A DNA stretch of 64,000 nt from Elusimicrobiota bacterium (lineage in GTDB: Bacteria > Elusimicrobiota > Elusimicrobia > Elusimicrobiales > Elusimicrobiaceae). The notes beneath the pieces are model-generated. The model saw only the letters and a list, made by a program, of their open reading frames with translations. It did not search any database and was not told the origin of the DNA. The stretch lies in contig JAQXJI010000010.1 of assembly GCA_029008615.1 (NCBI GenBank), positions 16,597 to 80,596 on the forward strand. The letters are read 5' to 3'. Positions 31,968-41,200 of this stretch are shown here, in pieces. The stretch's first letter is position 1, and the number at the start of each line of letters is the position of its first letter. A program made the position numbers and the translations under genes.

Positions 31968-33203
31968 TCAAGCTGCGCTTGCTCCGCCGCAGACTTTGGA
32001 CTGCGCCGTACGGCGCAAAGCCCCCACGCCGCAGATCATTGAACCGCAGGCGCAGGCTATAAAAACCAAACCGGAAGAAAGCATAATATCACCCAAACCT
32101 ACCAAAGGTGAAACTATGCTGCCGAACAGAAAGCCCATCGCTCCCAAAAGAGCAGAAGCCGTACCGGCCTGACCGCGGGCATTGTTCAGGGCTAAAGCCA
32201 CGGAGGCGGTAAAAGTAAGTCCTATCATAAAAAGCATAGCCATAAGCAGCCCTTCAAATACAAGCAAAGGCGCGGAAAAGCGCAGAGCCAAAGCCGTTAA
32301 AATGCTGCAAATCAGCATACCGCAGCAGCTGACTGCAACGCAATTTTCCTGGCTTTTAAATTTTACGGCCGCCGCCGCGCCGGCAACTATCGCTACGGAG
32401 TTAATCGCAAACAACAAACCGAAAGCGAAAGAGCTGTAACCGTAGTGGCTCTGTATTATAAAAGGGGAAGAGGATATATACGCAAAAAGCAAACCTTGCG
32501 CAAAAGACATTTGCAATACGTAAAAAAGATACTTTTTATTGCCAAAAAGCGGTTTGAACATCGAAAGCGTTTCGCTAATCTTTTTCTTGGAGAATTTCGT
32601 CTTTGAAAGCGATTCTTTAAAATTAATGCAGCCGCAAAGCAAAATTACGCCCAATACAAACAAAATGCCGAATATCCCTTTCCAGGAAACTATTTTTAAA
32701 GCCGTTCCACCTATGACGGGCGCGGCTACCGGGGCCAAGCCGTTTATCGCCCCTATAAGGGCCAAAGCTTTGGCCAAGTTGACGCCTTTAAACTTATCGG
32801 CGGCGATTGAACGGGAAATTACAATCCCGCCAGCGCCGGCTATGCCCTGCACAAAGCGCAAAGCCACAAAAACTTCTATACTTGGCGCGCAAATGCAACC
32901 GACAGTCGAAAGCAAAAACAGAAGCATCGCCGCCAAAAGAGGAGGTCTGCGCCCGTATTTATCGCTGAGTGGGCCGAAAAGCAGCTGGCCCGCGGCAAGG
33001 CCCAACATTGAAAAAGTCAAACCCAGTTGGACCAGTGAGGCTCCTGCGGAGAAATATTCCCCCATAGCCGGAAGACTTGGCAAATACATATCGGTAACGA
33101 AAGGCCCGAAAGCCGTCAGCATTCCCAAGAATACAAATAAAAAAAAGGCCGAATTGCGCCTTTTTACGGAGTTTCCCTGCCAGGTTTTATTTTTTTGAAG
33201 CAT
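31968..33203 (-). CDS. Bcr/CflA family drug efflux MFS transporter
   Basis: The protein has 411 residues with 12 membrane helices. Motifs of the Bcr/CflA group include TDMYLPSLPAMGEYF near 38, GPLSDKYGRRPPLL near 75 (motif A) and LRFVQGIAGAGGIVISRSIA near 115 (given in parts: RFVQGIAGAGG). It probably exports drugs or small metabolites by proton antiport. It stands alone between the merR operon and a divergent DEAD-box helicase. Confidence 0.9.
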   Translation of the reverse strand: MLQKNKTWQGNSVKRRNSAFFLFVFLGMLTAFGPFVTDMYLPSLPAMGEYFSAGASLVQLGLTFSMLGLAAGQLLFGPLSDKYGRRPPLLAAMLLFLLSTVGCICAPSIEVFVALRFVQGIAGAGGIVISRSIAADKFKGVNLAKALALIGAINGLAPVAAPVIGGTALKIVSWKGIFGILFVLGVILLCGCINFKESLSKTKFSKKKISETLSMFKPLFGNKKYLFYVLQMSFAQGLLFAYISSSPFIIQSHYGYSSFAFGLLFAINSVAIVAGAAAAVKFKSQENCVAVSCCGMLICSILTALALRFSAPLLVFEGLLMAMLFMIGLTFTASVALALNNARGQAGTASALLGAMGFLFGSIVSPLVGLGDIMLSSGLVFIACACGSMICGVGALRRTAQSKVCGGASAA

Positions 33204-33284
33204 ATATAAATGATATCTTTTTTTGATTTCCCGTTCAAAGGGTCATAGGCACAAAGATGTATGCAAAATGTTAAAATACAAGTT

Positions 33285-34688
33285 ATGACCAATAACCTTT
33301 TTGACGCGCTCGGCCTAAAAAAAGCCGTAGTAAAAGCCATTAAAAATATAGGATATTCAAAGCCCACGCCGGTTCAGGCGGAATTTATACCCGTCGCTTT
33401 AAAAGGGCGCGACGCTTTGGCCTCCGCCCAGACTGGAAGCGGAAAAACCTCCGCCTATACCATACCGGTACTGAACAGGCTTTTGGAGGAAGAGGAAAAA
33501 ACGGCTTTGTTCGTCGCTCCGACAAGGGAATTGGCTCAGCAGATACAAACCGTTTTCAGAGATTTGGCAAAAGATACGAAAATAAATACCGCGCTTATTA
33601 CCGGCGGCAAAAATATGCAGGGGCAATTAAGAAAGCTTAAAAGCAATCCTCGCGTTATAATAGGAACACCGGGCCGCCTTAACGATCACCTTAAAAGAAA
33701 AAGCCTTAAACTTGATAATACGGCCGTCGTAGTTTGGGATGAAACCGACCGTATGCTCGATTTGGGCTTTATGGCGCAGATAGAGGAGATTATTTCCTTC
33801 CTTCCCGCCGAAAAGCAAACTTTAATGCTTTCGGCGACTTTCCCCCCGCGCGTACTGAAATTGGCGCAAAAATATTTAAACAATCCCGAGCAAATAATTA
33901 TAGGCGGTTTGAACAATCCGTCAGCAAACGTCGAACAAAAAAATATAAAGATAGAAGGAAACGAAAAACTTAAAAAACTTACGGAAATTTTAAACAAATT
34001 AAAAGGGCAGGCTTTGGTTTTCGTAAAAACTCAGCGCGCCGCGGCGGAAATCACCAGATATCTTAAAAAGAATCTCATTAATGCGGGAGCTTTGCACGGC
34101 GGGCTTAAACAAAAAGACCGCGACGCCGCACTTAAAGGTTTTAGGGAACAAGAATTTAAAATACTGGTAGCCACCGATGTCGCCGCGCGCGGTTTGGATA
34201 TTCCTTCCATATCTACGGTAATAAATTACGAACTGCCGCAGAACCCAGAAGAATACATACACCGCTTGGGCAGGACAGGCCGTTATGACAAAACCGGCGT
34301 TTGCATAAATCTTATAGCCAGGGCGGACAGAAGCGCGTGGAAAGAAATAAAAGCTTTCTTGGAAAAACAAACAAGCGCGGAACTTCCCCTGATTTCCCCG
34401 AAGGAAGATCCCGCGCAAAAAAACGAGGAACAAATTTCAGCAGAAAAAAGAAATGTTCCCGAGCGGACAAAAGAAACAAAAACGGCGGAGAAAGCCCCCT
34501 CAAAGAAAATCCCTCAAAAAACAAATATAGCGCCCGAACCGCAAAAAGACTTAAAAAAGGAAGAATATGTTTTTACGCCGTTTAAAAAAGTGTATGTAGG
34601 CAAAATCAAAGATGAAAAACCGAAACATCTACAGAAATTGCCTAGGCGCAAATTCGGCAAAAACGCGAAAAAGCGCAAAACGCATTGA
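33285..34688 (+). CDS. DEAD-box RNA helicase with DETD motif II
   Basis: The protein has 467 residues from the ATG at 33285; an ATG at 33261 is possible. Motif I is AQTGSGKT near 46, motif III SAT, and motif VI HRLGRTGR near 320. Motif II reads DETD near residue 152 instead of DEAD, an unusual variant. The last 110 residues are a basic, low-complexity tail typical of RhlE/CsdA-type helicases that remodel rRNA or mRNA. TAAAAT lies about 8 nt before the chosen ATG, so a leaderless transcript is possible. Confidence 0.88.
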   Translation: MTNNLFDALGLKKAVVKAIKNIGYSKPTPVQAEFIPVALKGRDALASAQTGSGKTSAYTIPVLNRLLEEEEKTALFVAPTRELAQQIQTVFRDLAKDTKINTALITGGKNMQGQLRKLKSNPRVIIGTPGRLNDHLKRKSLKLDNTAVVVWDETDRMLDLGFMAQIEEIISFLPAEKQTLMLSATFPPRVLKLAQKYLNNPEQIIIGGLNNPSANVEQKNIKIEGNEKLKKLTEILNKLKGQALVFVKTQRAAAEITRYLKKNLINAGALHGGLKQKDRDAALKGFREQEFKILVATDVAARGLDIPSISTVINYELPQNPEEYIHRLGRTGRYDKTGVCINLIARADRSAWKEIKAFLEKQTSAELPLISPKEDPAQKNEEQISAEKRNVPERTKETKTAEKAPSKKIPQKTNIAPEPQKDLKKEEYVFTPFKKVYVGKIKDEKPKHLQKLPRRKFGKNAKKRKTH

Positions 34689-34795
34689 AAATATCCCATA
34701 AAACCTTATAATATATATCGCGGATAAAATATCTGGCATATTTTGGCGGAGAATTAACCCGTTTAAGCCGTGATTTTAATTTGATATACTAAGAT

Positions 34796-35353
34796 ATGCT
34801 TACATTTATTTTTAGGGTTTTTATCGTTTTTACGGTCTTTATAGCAGGGGCTTTCGTAGGCAATATTTATATGCCGCAAAAAACGCTTGAACAAAGCTAT
34901 ATAGTGGCTTTGGATAAACCGCAAACTTCTTTAAACGAGCAGGAGGCGCCCGGCTTTCAAAACGCTTTAAACGCTTTAAAGCAAATGACTCAGGCCTTAG
35001 AGCAAACGGAGATGGATAAAGAAACGCTGTTCAATCTGGAAGACTCCGTGCAAAAACAGCTGTATTCGGAAGCTTTCAAAGCGGCTAAAGCCGATTACGA
35101 AATACAACTTTTAAAAGTACAGAAACACCCGGAAAATCACGACGATTTCTTAAAAGCAAAAACTTTATATTATAGCCTTTCTGAGGCCTTGAGCGCGGCT
35201 TATCCGCCGCGGCCCAAGCAGGAAATTATTATTTTGGATTCTTCAGGCGCAGCTCAGCCAAATATACAAATTTCCGCTTCAACGGAAGCGACAACAAAAG
35301 AAAACACCCAAACCCGGCCGGATAAAAATACCGCGGGAACGGACAAAAAATAA
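34796..35353 (+). CDS. Membrane-anchored coiled protein of unknown function
   Basis: The protein has 185 residues. One N-terminal membrane helix (about 2-24, FIFRVFIVFTVFIAGAFVG) is followed by a charged, helical region (to about 130) and a disordered tail rich in T, K and P. I do not recognise the family. TATACT lies 5 nt before the ATG, again suggesting leaderless transcription. It precedes the OsmC gene by 18 nt on the same strand. Confidence 0.6.
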   Translation: MLTFIFRVFIVFTVFIAGAFVGNIYMPQKTLEQSYIVALDKPQTSLNEQEAPGFQNALNALKQMTQALEQTEMDKETLFNLEDSVQKQLYSEAFKAAKADYEIQLLKVQKHPENHDDFLKAKTLYYSLSEALSAAYPPRPKQEIIILDSSGAAQPNIQISASTEATTKENTQTRPDKNTAGTDKK

Positions 35354-35371
35354 AACCTTGGGGGATAAATT

Positions 35372-35755
35372 ATGATAAACGCAAAATTTGTAGGAAACAA
35401 AAAAATAAACGTGGAAGCCAACGGCTTTAATATACCGGTCGATTTGGGCAAAAAAGAAGGCGGCGACGCAAGCGCGCCCAATCCGTTTATGCTGCTTATG
35501 GCAGCTTTGCTTGCCTGCTCTTCTTATCACGTATTGCTTTTGGCGGAAAGGCTCGGTATGAACAAAGAAGCGTTCCGCGTGGAATTGGAACCGGGGCTTG
35601 ATTCCAACGGCGATATGCAAAAAGCTTTGATAAAAGTTTTTGTACCGTCCGATTTCCCGAAAGAGAGGGAAGCCGCACTGAAAGCTTCCGTAATGGCGTG
35701 CAAAGTAGGTAAACATTTAAAAGCCGAAAGAACTGTGGAAATTATAAGAGCATAA
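35372..35755 (+). CDS. OsmC family peroxiredoxin-like protein
   Basis: The protein has 127 residues. The two family cysteines appear as ALLACSSYHV near residue 50 and MACKVGKHLKAE near 110. OsmC/Ohr proteins reduce organic hydroperoxides. NPFMLLMAALLACSS matches the usual helix leading to the first cysteine. It follows the membrane-anchored gene in a likely two-gene operon and is closed by a strong terminator. Confidence 0.85.
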   Translation: MINAKFVGNKKINVEANGFNIPVDLGKKEGGDASAPNPFMLLMAALLACSSYHVLLLAERLGMNKEAFRVELEPGLDSNGDMQKALIKVFVPSDFPKEREAALKASVMACKVGKHLKAERTVEIIRA

Positions 35756-35791
35756 TAAAAGCGAAAAGATGATTTGCCAAACAAAAAAACG

Positions 35792-35827
35792 GCGGCGGAG
35801 AACAAAATATCTCCGCCGCTTTCTTTT
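35792..35827 (+). terminator. Terminator after osmC
   Basis: GCGGCGGAGA (35792-35801) pairs perfectly with TCTCCGCCGC (35810-35819), followed by TTTCTTTT. Confidence 0.9.
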
Positions 35828-35948
35828 ATTAAAATATAATTTATTTAACAAAAACACTACCGACGCTGCCCTAAATGCCTACGCCTTTTTAGGCCCTTTT
35901 GCCCTTGTGCCGTTAATCGTCATTATCTATAATTTATAAAAGGCTACT

Positions 35949-37100
35949 ATGAAAAAATATATTTTAACTTTAATCGCTTTGATTTTTATTCTTCCTTTAA
36001 ACGCAGGTAATTTTAAGGATGCGCTTTCCGCCGCTATCGCGCCCGGATCGGATAAATATTTCCTTAAAGTTAAAGGCTTTAAGCCCTCTTCAAAAATGCC
36101 GGAAGGCCCCTCTTTTTGGGACGGAATAGTTTCTTTCTTTACATCAGAAGAAGACGAAGCCAAGCAAAGGGCCGTTGCCGATTATATATACAATATGTAT
36201 ATCATAGAAGCCGCCAAAGGCTTAAAAAAATCCCCGGCTTATTTGGATACTTCCTATACCGGCGCGCTTGACCCGATATACCGTTCCGATTTTAAAAATG
36301 CGTTCGAAGTCAAAACTTTCTACGGCAAACATCTTGCAAAAATCAACAATTTGCTGAAAGAAGATTTTAAAAATTATAAGTATAATCCTGCGGAAAAAAC
36401 AAATGCCGCCCAACAAAACGCTTATATTAATATGTTGGTAAACACGTACAGCAAAAACAGATCTTTTTCTTATTTGCCGGGGGCGGCGGCCTTGAGCAAA
36501 ACCGCGCTTAATTCCGCAAGAATGGAACAGCTTAAAAAACAAATTTCAACAAATAACGCCAAGAATAAGAATTTATCCGTTATTTACTCTTATATTGACC
36601 CTATGACGGCTTTGGACAACGCGACAAGAACCGGCGGAAAGACAAATGCGACCACCTATACGTACAGGCCTTTAAGCGAAGAGTGCGCCGCTTGCAGCTA
36701 TTCCTTCTGCAAGGACATCTGCACCGCAACGGAAAATAAATACGCCGCATATAAACTTATCAGGGTTTACGAACTGCTCGCCAAACCGAGGGCGGGATTT
36801 TTAAAAGATAAAAACGGCAAAGACAGATTTGTTTCTTCTTACGGGAAAAGTTTTCCTCAGTGGGATTATCACGTTGCCTCTTTACTCGTATTTGCGGAAA
36901 AAGAGGGCCCCGTTTTCGTTGTGGTGGACACCATTTTGGAAAAAGAACCTGTCTCCTACGAACATTGGCTTTCCCTGTTTGACAAGTCAAATACTTATTT
37001 CAGCATTAAGCCGTTTATAAGAAGCAAAGATTCGGAAAGCAAAATAATGAAGACTTCCGATATGCCGCGCTCATATAAGCCACACGATATAAGAAAATAA
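35949..37100 (+). CDS. Secreted hypothetical protein
   Basis: The protein has 383 residues with a clear signal peptide (about 1-20, MKKYILTLIALIFILPLNAG). A cysteine cluster, CAACSYSFCKDIC, lies near residue 240 and could bind metal or form disulfides. I recognise no family. The stop codon abuts the stop of the convergent crcB gene with no gap, and no terminator is visible between them. Confidence 0.65.
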   Translation: MKKYILTLIALIFILPLNAGNFKDALSAAIAPGSDKYFLKVKGFKPSSKMPEGPSFWDGIVSFFTSEEDEAKQRAVADYIYNMYIIEAAKGLKKSPAYLDTSYTGALDPIYRSDFKNAFEVKTFYGKHLAKINNLLKEDFKNYKYNPAEKTNAAQQNAYINMLVNTYSKNRSFSYLPGAAALSKTALNSARMEQLKKQISTNNAKNKNLSVIYSYIDPMTALDNATRTGGKTNATTYTYRPLSEECAACSYSFCKDICTATENKYAAYKLIRVYELLAKPRAGFLKDKNGKDRFVSSYGKSFPQWDYHVASLLVFAEKEGPVFVVVDTILEKEPVSYEHWLSLFDKSNTYFSIKPFIRSKDSESKIMKTSDMPRSYKPHDIRK

Positions 37101-37469
37101 TCAATTAACTATCTTAAACGCAGAAAATCCGGCAAAGACCGCCGATATGCATACTATCAGCGTGCCAAGGATATAAAGCACGGCTTTTAAAGTTTGTCCG
37201 TCTTTAAGAAGCATAAGAGCGTCAAGACTAAACGCGGAAAAAGTGGTAAATCCGCCCAAAAGACCGGTAATAAGGAAATATTTAAACGGCTGAATATTTT
37301 TAAATTCAAAACCCGCCAAAAAACCTATAAGCAAGCAGCCGAAAAAATTTACAAAAAAAGTGCCCCAAGCATTATGAAGACCCGCGCGCGAAACCATAAA
37401 AAGGCAAACGCCGTATCTTAGCGCAGCGCCGACAAATCCGCCCGCTCCCACAGCCAAAAAATTTATCAT
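37101..37469 (-). CDS. crcB: Fluoride channel CrcB/Fluc
   Basis: The protein has 122 residues and four membrane helices. Family motifs are GGFVGAALRYGV near 10-21, the conserved asparagine in FFVNFFGC and GLLGGFTTFSAFSLD near 72-86. Fluc proteins export fluoride as dimers. It overlaps the stop of the GGDEF gene in an ATGA, so it is the last gene of a long operon; no fluoride riboswitch was seen upstream. Confidence 0.9.
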   Translation of the reverse strand: MINFLAVGAGGFVGAALRYGVCLFMVSRAGLHNAWGTFFVNFFGCLLIGFLAGFEFKNIQPFKYFLITGLLGGFTTFSAFSLDALMLLKDGQTLKAVLYILGTLIVCISAVFAGFSAFKIVN

Positions 37470-38968
37470 TTTATTCCGCCGCCCTTGACGTCGCCGTAAA
37501 GCGCCCAGAAGCCGCGCCCGTGCTGTTTTACATAATAAAGGGCTTCGTCAGCGCGTTTGATTAACTCGGACTGGTCTTCCGTATCGTAAGGGAATACGGC
37601 TATGCCCTGGCTGATTGAAAGTTTTATATCCGCGCCGCCGGTATACTTGGAATTGAGTTTTATGGCGGAAACCTTTTCCGAAAGGCGTTTGGCTATGCTT
37701 TTGGCTTCCTCGCCGGTGGTGCGCGGTAGCATTATAACGATTTCGTCCCCGCCGTAACGGCAGGGCAAATCCGTCTGCCGCAAACTGCCCAAAATAACAT
37801 TGCTGACTTCCTTTAAAGCTTCGTCGCCGAGTAAATGGCCGTAAGTGTCGTTTATGGTTTTAAAATAATCTATATCCATAAGTATTAAAGACAAGGTTAA
37901 ATTAAAACGCTTGGAGCGGTAAATTTCCTGTGAAAGATTCTCGTTAAAAAAACGTCTTAAAGCCAGTTTTGTAAGTTCGTCGTAATTTGAAAGTTCCTGT
38001 ACTTTTTCAAACAGGCGCGCGTTATCTATGGCTAAAGCTATTTGCGCGGAAAATTGTTTTAAACTCAACATATCTTCCGTAGCTATCGGCATACGCGAAA
38101 GCATATTGTCAAAAACCATCCAGCCCAAATTTTTGGTTTGAAGCGTAAGCGGTATAGTTAAAACGATATCGGAACCTTTCACCGCCGGGCAAATGCCGTA
38201 ATCGCCGTCGCAATAAGAAGTAAAATTTTTTGACAGATTGGCCGTAATATCTATTTCTTTAACTTCGCCGGAAAGATCCGCGCTGTAAGCTTCCTGCAGT
38301 TCATTGGTTTTAGGATCGACCAAATAGAGAGAAGTTCTGTCAAAATAAAAACTTTTTTGTATGCTTTTTAAAATTTCTATCAGGCTGTCCCGCAATCGGA
38401 TTGACGTAGCGAACACCCTAGCCAAATCGTTTAACGCCTGCGCTCTTTGCAGCTGGGAAATGTTGTAGTGGTCTATTTCCGTCATATTTATTTTTGAGGA
38501 AAGTTCCCGGCACAAAGCTATTAAAGATTCTATTTCGCTTTGGGTAAAAGGTTTGCTTTTCTTAAAACGTTCCACCCTTATTACACCGTAGCGGCTTCTG
38601 TCGCGCCGGCCGCTGGCCAAGGCTTCAAAGCTGCCCTGCGGGCTGCGCCATTTTACCAAAACGTACACCGCCGGGTAATCCAACCCCGGGGAAAACATAT
38701 ACCCGTCCTGCAAAAGTTTTATGACTTCCGGGGAATACCGGTCTACAAATACATCTTCCTGCAAATCGTAGCACTTGCCTTTTTGGCAGAGGGTTTTTAA
38801 GGAAATGATTGATTTTTCTTCTTTCCAATCAAAAAACAACACTCTGTCCGCGCCAAGATACCCGGCAAGCACCGGCAGGGCGTGGCTTAAAAGACGGTCT
38901 ATACTTGTAAACCTGTCGGAAAGGCCTTGATAAAAATTATATAAAAGCAAGCTTCTTTTGTTTTGCAT
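37466..38968 (-). CDS. GAF-domain diguanylate cyclase
   Basis: The protein has 500 residues. One or two GAF-like sensory domains (about 10-150 and 180-320) precede a GGDEF domain (about 330-490). The active-site motif is GGDEI near residue 406, with a product-inhibition site RQTD five residues before it, and FKTINDTYGHLLGDEALK upstream. It should make cyclic di-GMP in response to a ligand. It starts 4 nt after the gene for a solute-binding protein with no signal peptide, suggesting joint sensing. Cytoplasmic, no membrane segments seen. Confidence 0.88.
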   Translation of the reverse strand: MQNKRSLLLYNFYQGLSDRFTSIDRLLSHALPVLAGYLGADRVLFFDWKEEKSIISLKTLCQKGKCYDLQEDVFVDRYSPEVIKLLQDGYMFSPGLDYPAVYVLVKWRSPQGSFEALASGRRDRSRYGVIRVERFKKSKPFTQSEIESLIALCRELSSKINMTEIDHYNISQLQRAQALNDLARVFATSIRLRDSLIEILKSIQKSFYFDRTSLYLVDPKTNELQEAYSADLSGEVKEIDITANLSKNFTSYCDGDYGICPAVKGSDIVLTIPLTLQTKNLGWMVFDNMLSRMPIATEDMLSLKQFSAQIALAIDNARLFEKVQELSNYDELTKLALRRFFNENLSQEIYRSKRFNLTLSLILMDIDYFKTINDTYGHLLGDEALKEVSNVILGSLRQTDLPCRYGGDEIVIMLPRTTGEEAKSIAKRLSEKVSAIKLNSKYTGGADIKLSISQGIAVFPYDTEDQSELIKRADEALYYVKQHGRGFWALYGDVKGGGIK

Positions 38969-38972
38969 AGGC

Positions 38973-40181
38973 TTATTCGTTATAAAGATGAAGGATATTG
39001 TTCACTTCGGCGTCGGCTTTTTTAAGTTCGCTTTCAAGTATCGCGCCGGAATAGCGGTTCATAACCGCAGCGCTCGCCGCTTTGGACATTATATTTCCCA
39101 AAATTTCCATAACCGTGCCGGATGCGGTATGATTGCTCATCGTGCGCGCGCCGGCTATGATATGCGCGTAATTCTGTATACGGTGCGGCGAAGCCAAAAG
39201 GAAATTCTCAAAACTGCCTTCAAGCGCGGGGAAGACTTCCGTTATGGAAGCGTATTCTATTTGTTTTTCCGGGCGGGTAAGCCATTTTATAAGTTCAAGA
39301 GCGTGCTCAATATTGGCTCCGCCGCGCACTATTCCCAAATTTACGCCGCTTAAATAGTTTATATGTTCTCGGCCTGTTTTTGGTACGGGCAAAGTTTTAA
39401 CTTTAAAAGAAGATTCTTTGCCTTCAAACATAGACAAACCCTGGCGGCGCGTAATCATCATACTTGATTTACCGCTTGATATCGCCCCGTTGGAGCTGCG
39501 CTCCCTCAAAATAGGCATATATCCTTTCAGCGCCAAATCTATAAAATCCTGCAAGCCCAGGCGGAAAGCTTCCGTCCCCAAGCCGGAGGCCGTACGCGTT
39601 TCATCAAAAATATCGCCCCCGCGGCCCCAAATGCAAGGCAAAGCGGAACGGTATGAAAGAGAACCGCGCAAATCATTGTTTTGCACGGGGAAGTAGTCTT
39701 CCTTCCCGCTGAAATAATCTTTCAGCATAGCGCAAGCTTCAAGAAAGCCGCGCCAAGTGCTTAAAAGTTCTTCGGGCTTTGAGGTTACAAGTTTAAGGTG
39801 GTCTTCGCGGTAATGCAAAGCGGTGATATCCATCCACCAAGGATAGGAATAAATGTCCACCGTATCTTTTTTATAACAAAAAGGTTTAAGTGGGTCCAAG
39901 CAATTATCCACCCGCAAAGATTTATCAAGTTCGGTAAGATTTTCAAGTAGATTGGCTTTAACCAAAAGCCCTGTCCAATAATGGGGAAAAGCTATTATAT
40001 CCGGGCAGCCCGCGCGGCCGATTTCGTGCTTAAGCGTGAACATCTTTGTCCACAAAGTCCGCCGGTTAATTACCCTGATGGTAATATTAAGCCCGGGATT
40101 ATGTTTTTTAAATCCGGCAAGTATCTTTTCCGTAATGCGCTGAGTAAGCGTGCCGTTATCGGGCATCATCCAAAAAATCAT
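38973..40181 (-). CDS. Solute-binding-protein fold without signal peptide
   Basis: The protein has 402 residues from the ATG at 40181, which overlaps the tsaD stop as ATGA. The sequence resembles family 1 extracellular sugar-binding proteins: an NPGLNITIRVI strand, CPDIIAFPHYW, SYPWWMDITALHYREDHL, and the helix EHALELIKWLTRPEKQIEYA near 300. Such proteins normally have a signal peptide, yet this one begins MIFWMMPDNG with no export signal. It may work in the cytoplasm with the GAF-GGDEF protein. A longer start at 40268 would overlap tsaD by about 90 nt and also adds no signal peptide. Confidence 0.75.
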   Translation of the reverse strand: MIFWMMPDNGTLTQRITEKILAGFKKHNPGLNITIRVINRRTLWTKMFTLKHEIGRAGCPDIIAFPHYWTGLLVKANLLENLTELDKSLRVDNCLDPLKPFCYKKDTVDIYSYPWWMDITALHYREDHLKLVTSKPEELLSTWRGFLEACAMLKDYFSGKEDYFPVQNNDLRGSLSYRSALPCIWGRGGDIFDETRTASGLGTEAFRLGLQDFIDLALKGYMPILRERSSNGAISSGKSSMMITRRQGLSMFEGKESSFKVKTLPVPKTGREHINYLSGVNLGIVRGGANIEHALELIKWLTRPEKQIEYASITEVFPALEGSFENFLLASPHRIQNYAHIIAGARTMSNHTASGTVMEILGNIMSKAASAAVMNRYSGAILESELKKADAEVNNILHLYNE

Positions 40182-41185
40182 TTGTTGGGCCAGCTCCTCA
40201 CAACCATATTTGGGTTTATTCTGATATTGCCCGTATCTTTGCCGCTTGCCAGTTTTTTGGCCGCGCACAAAGCTATCATCGCCGCGTTATCAGAGGAAAG
40301 CGGCCTTAAAACAAAACGGGCCTCTATTCCCTTTTCTCCGGCTTTCTTTACGAGCATTTCCCTTAAAAGACCATTCGCGGCAACCCCGCCGCCCACGGCT
40401 ATGTGCTTTACTTTGTATTTTTCGGCCGCGTTTATCGCTTTTTTGACTAAAGTTTCAACTACCGCCTGCTCAAAAGAAGCGCAAATATCGGGCACGCTGA
40501 CGTCTTTATGATCCCGCAGATAATAGCTTACCGCCGTTTTTATGCCGCTGAAAGAAAATTCGCAGCTTCCGTCAAGCATAGGCCGCGGGAATTTTACGGC
40601 GTTTCTGTCCCCCTTTAAAGCCTGTTTGGAAACTTCCGGCCCGCCGGGATACCCGAGCCCCAAAAGCTTGGCGACTTTATCAAAAGCTTCGCCGGCGGCG
40701 TCGTCGCGCGTTTTGCCGAGCGGTTTATAATCGCCGTAATTTCTGACAAACCATAATTCGCTGTGCCCTCCTGATACTATAAGCGAAATTAAAGGAAATT
40801 CAAGTGGGTTAAGCTTATCCGTCCCCGTAAGTTCGTTGGCAAACAGGTGTCCTTCCAAGTGGTTGACGCCTATAATAGGACGCTCAAAAAGATTGGCCAG
40901 AGTTTCCGCCGCCACGCGCCCTACCAAAAGCCCGCCCGGCAAACCCGGGCCGTTTGCAAAAGCGATATAATCGGGGATAATATCCCCCAAAGCGGCTTTA
41001 ATAACGCTCGCTATTTTTGCGGCGTGAGCGCGGCTTGCAAGCTCCGGCACGACGCCGGCATATTTTTTATGCAAGTCTATTTGCGTATAAATCACGTTGG
41101 AAACCACCTCCCGCCCGTTTTTAAGAAGGGCGGCGGAAGTTTCGTCGCAAGTGCTTTCTATGCCAAGAATATAATTGTCTTTCAC
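40178..41185 (-). CDS. tsaD: tRNA N6-threonylcarbamoyltransferase TsaD
   Basis: The protein has 335 residues. The metal-binding HLEGHLFA near 110 and the ASKHA motifs ESTCDETSAALL near 9-20 and VSGGHSELW near 137 are diagnostic of TsaD/Kae1. It transfers threonylcarbamoyl to A37 of tRNA, acting with TsaB and TsaE, which are encoded at 12165-13333. The gene follows ctpA and precedes the solute-binding-protein gene. Confidence 0.95.
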   Translation of the reverse strand: MKDNYILGIESTCDETSAALLKNGREVVSNVIYTQIDLHKKYAGVVPELASRAHAAKIASVIKAALGDIIPDYIAFANGPGLPGGLLVGRVAAETLANLFERPIIGVNHLEGHLFANELTGTDKLNPLEFPLISLIVSGGHSELWFVRNYGDYKPLGKTRDDAAGEAFDKVAKLLGLGYPGGPEVSKQALKGDRNAVKFPRPMLDGSCEFSFSGIKTAVSYYLRDHKDVSVPDICASFEQAVVETLVKKAINAAEKYKVKHIAVGGGVAANGLLREMLVKKAGEKGIEARFVLRPLSSDNAAMIALCAAKKLASGKDTGNIRINPNMVVRSWPNK

Positions 41186-41200
41186 TTAAATTACGCCGGG

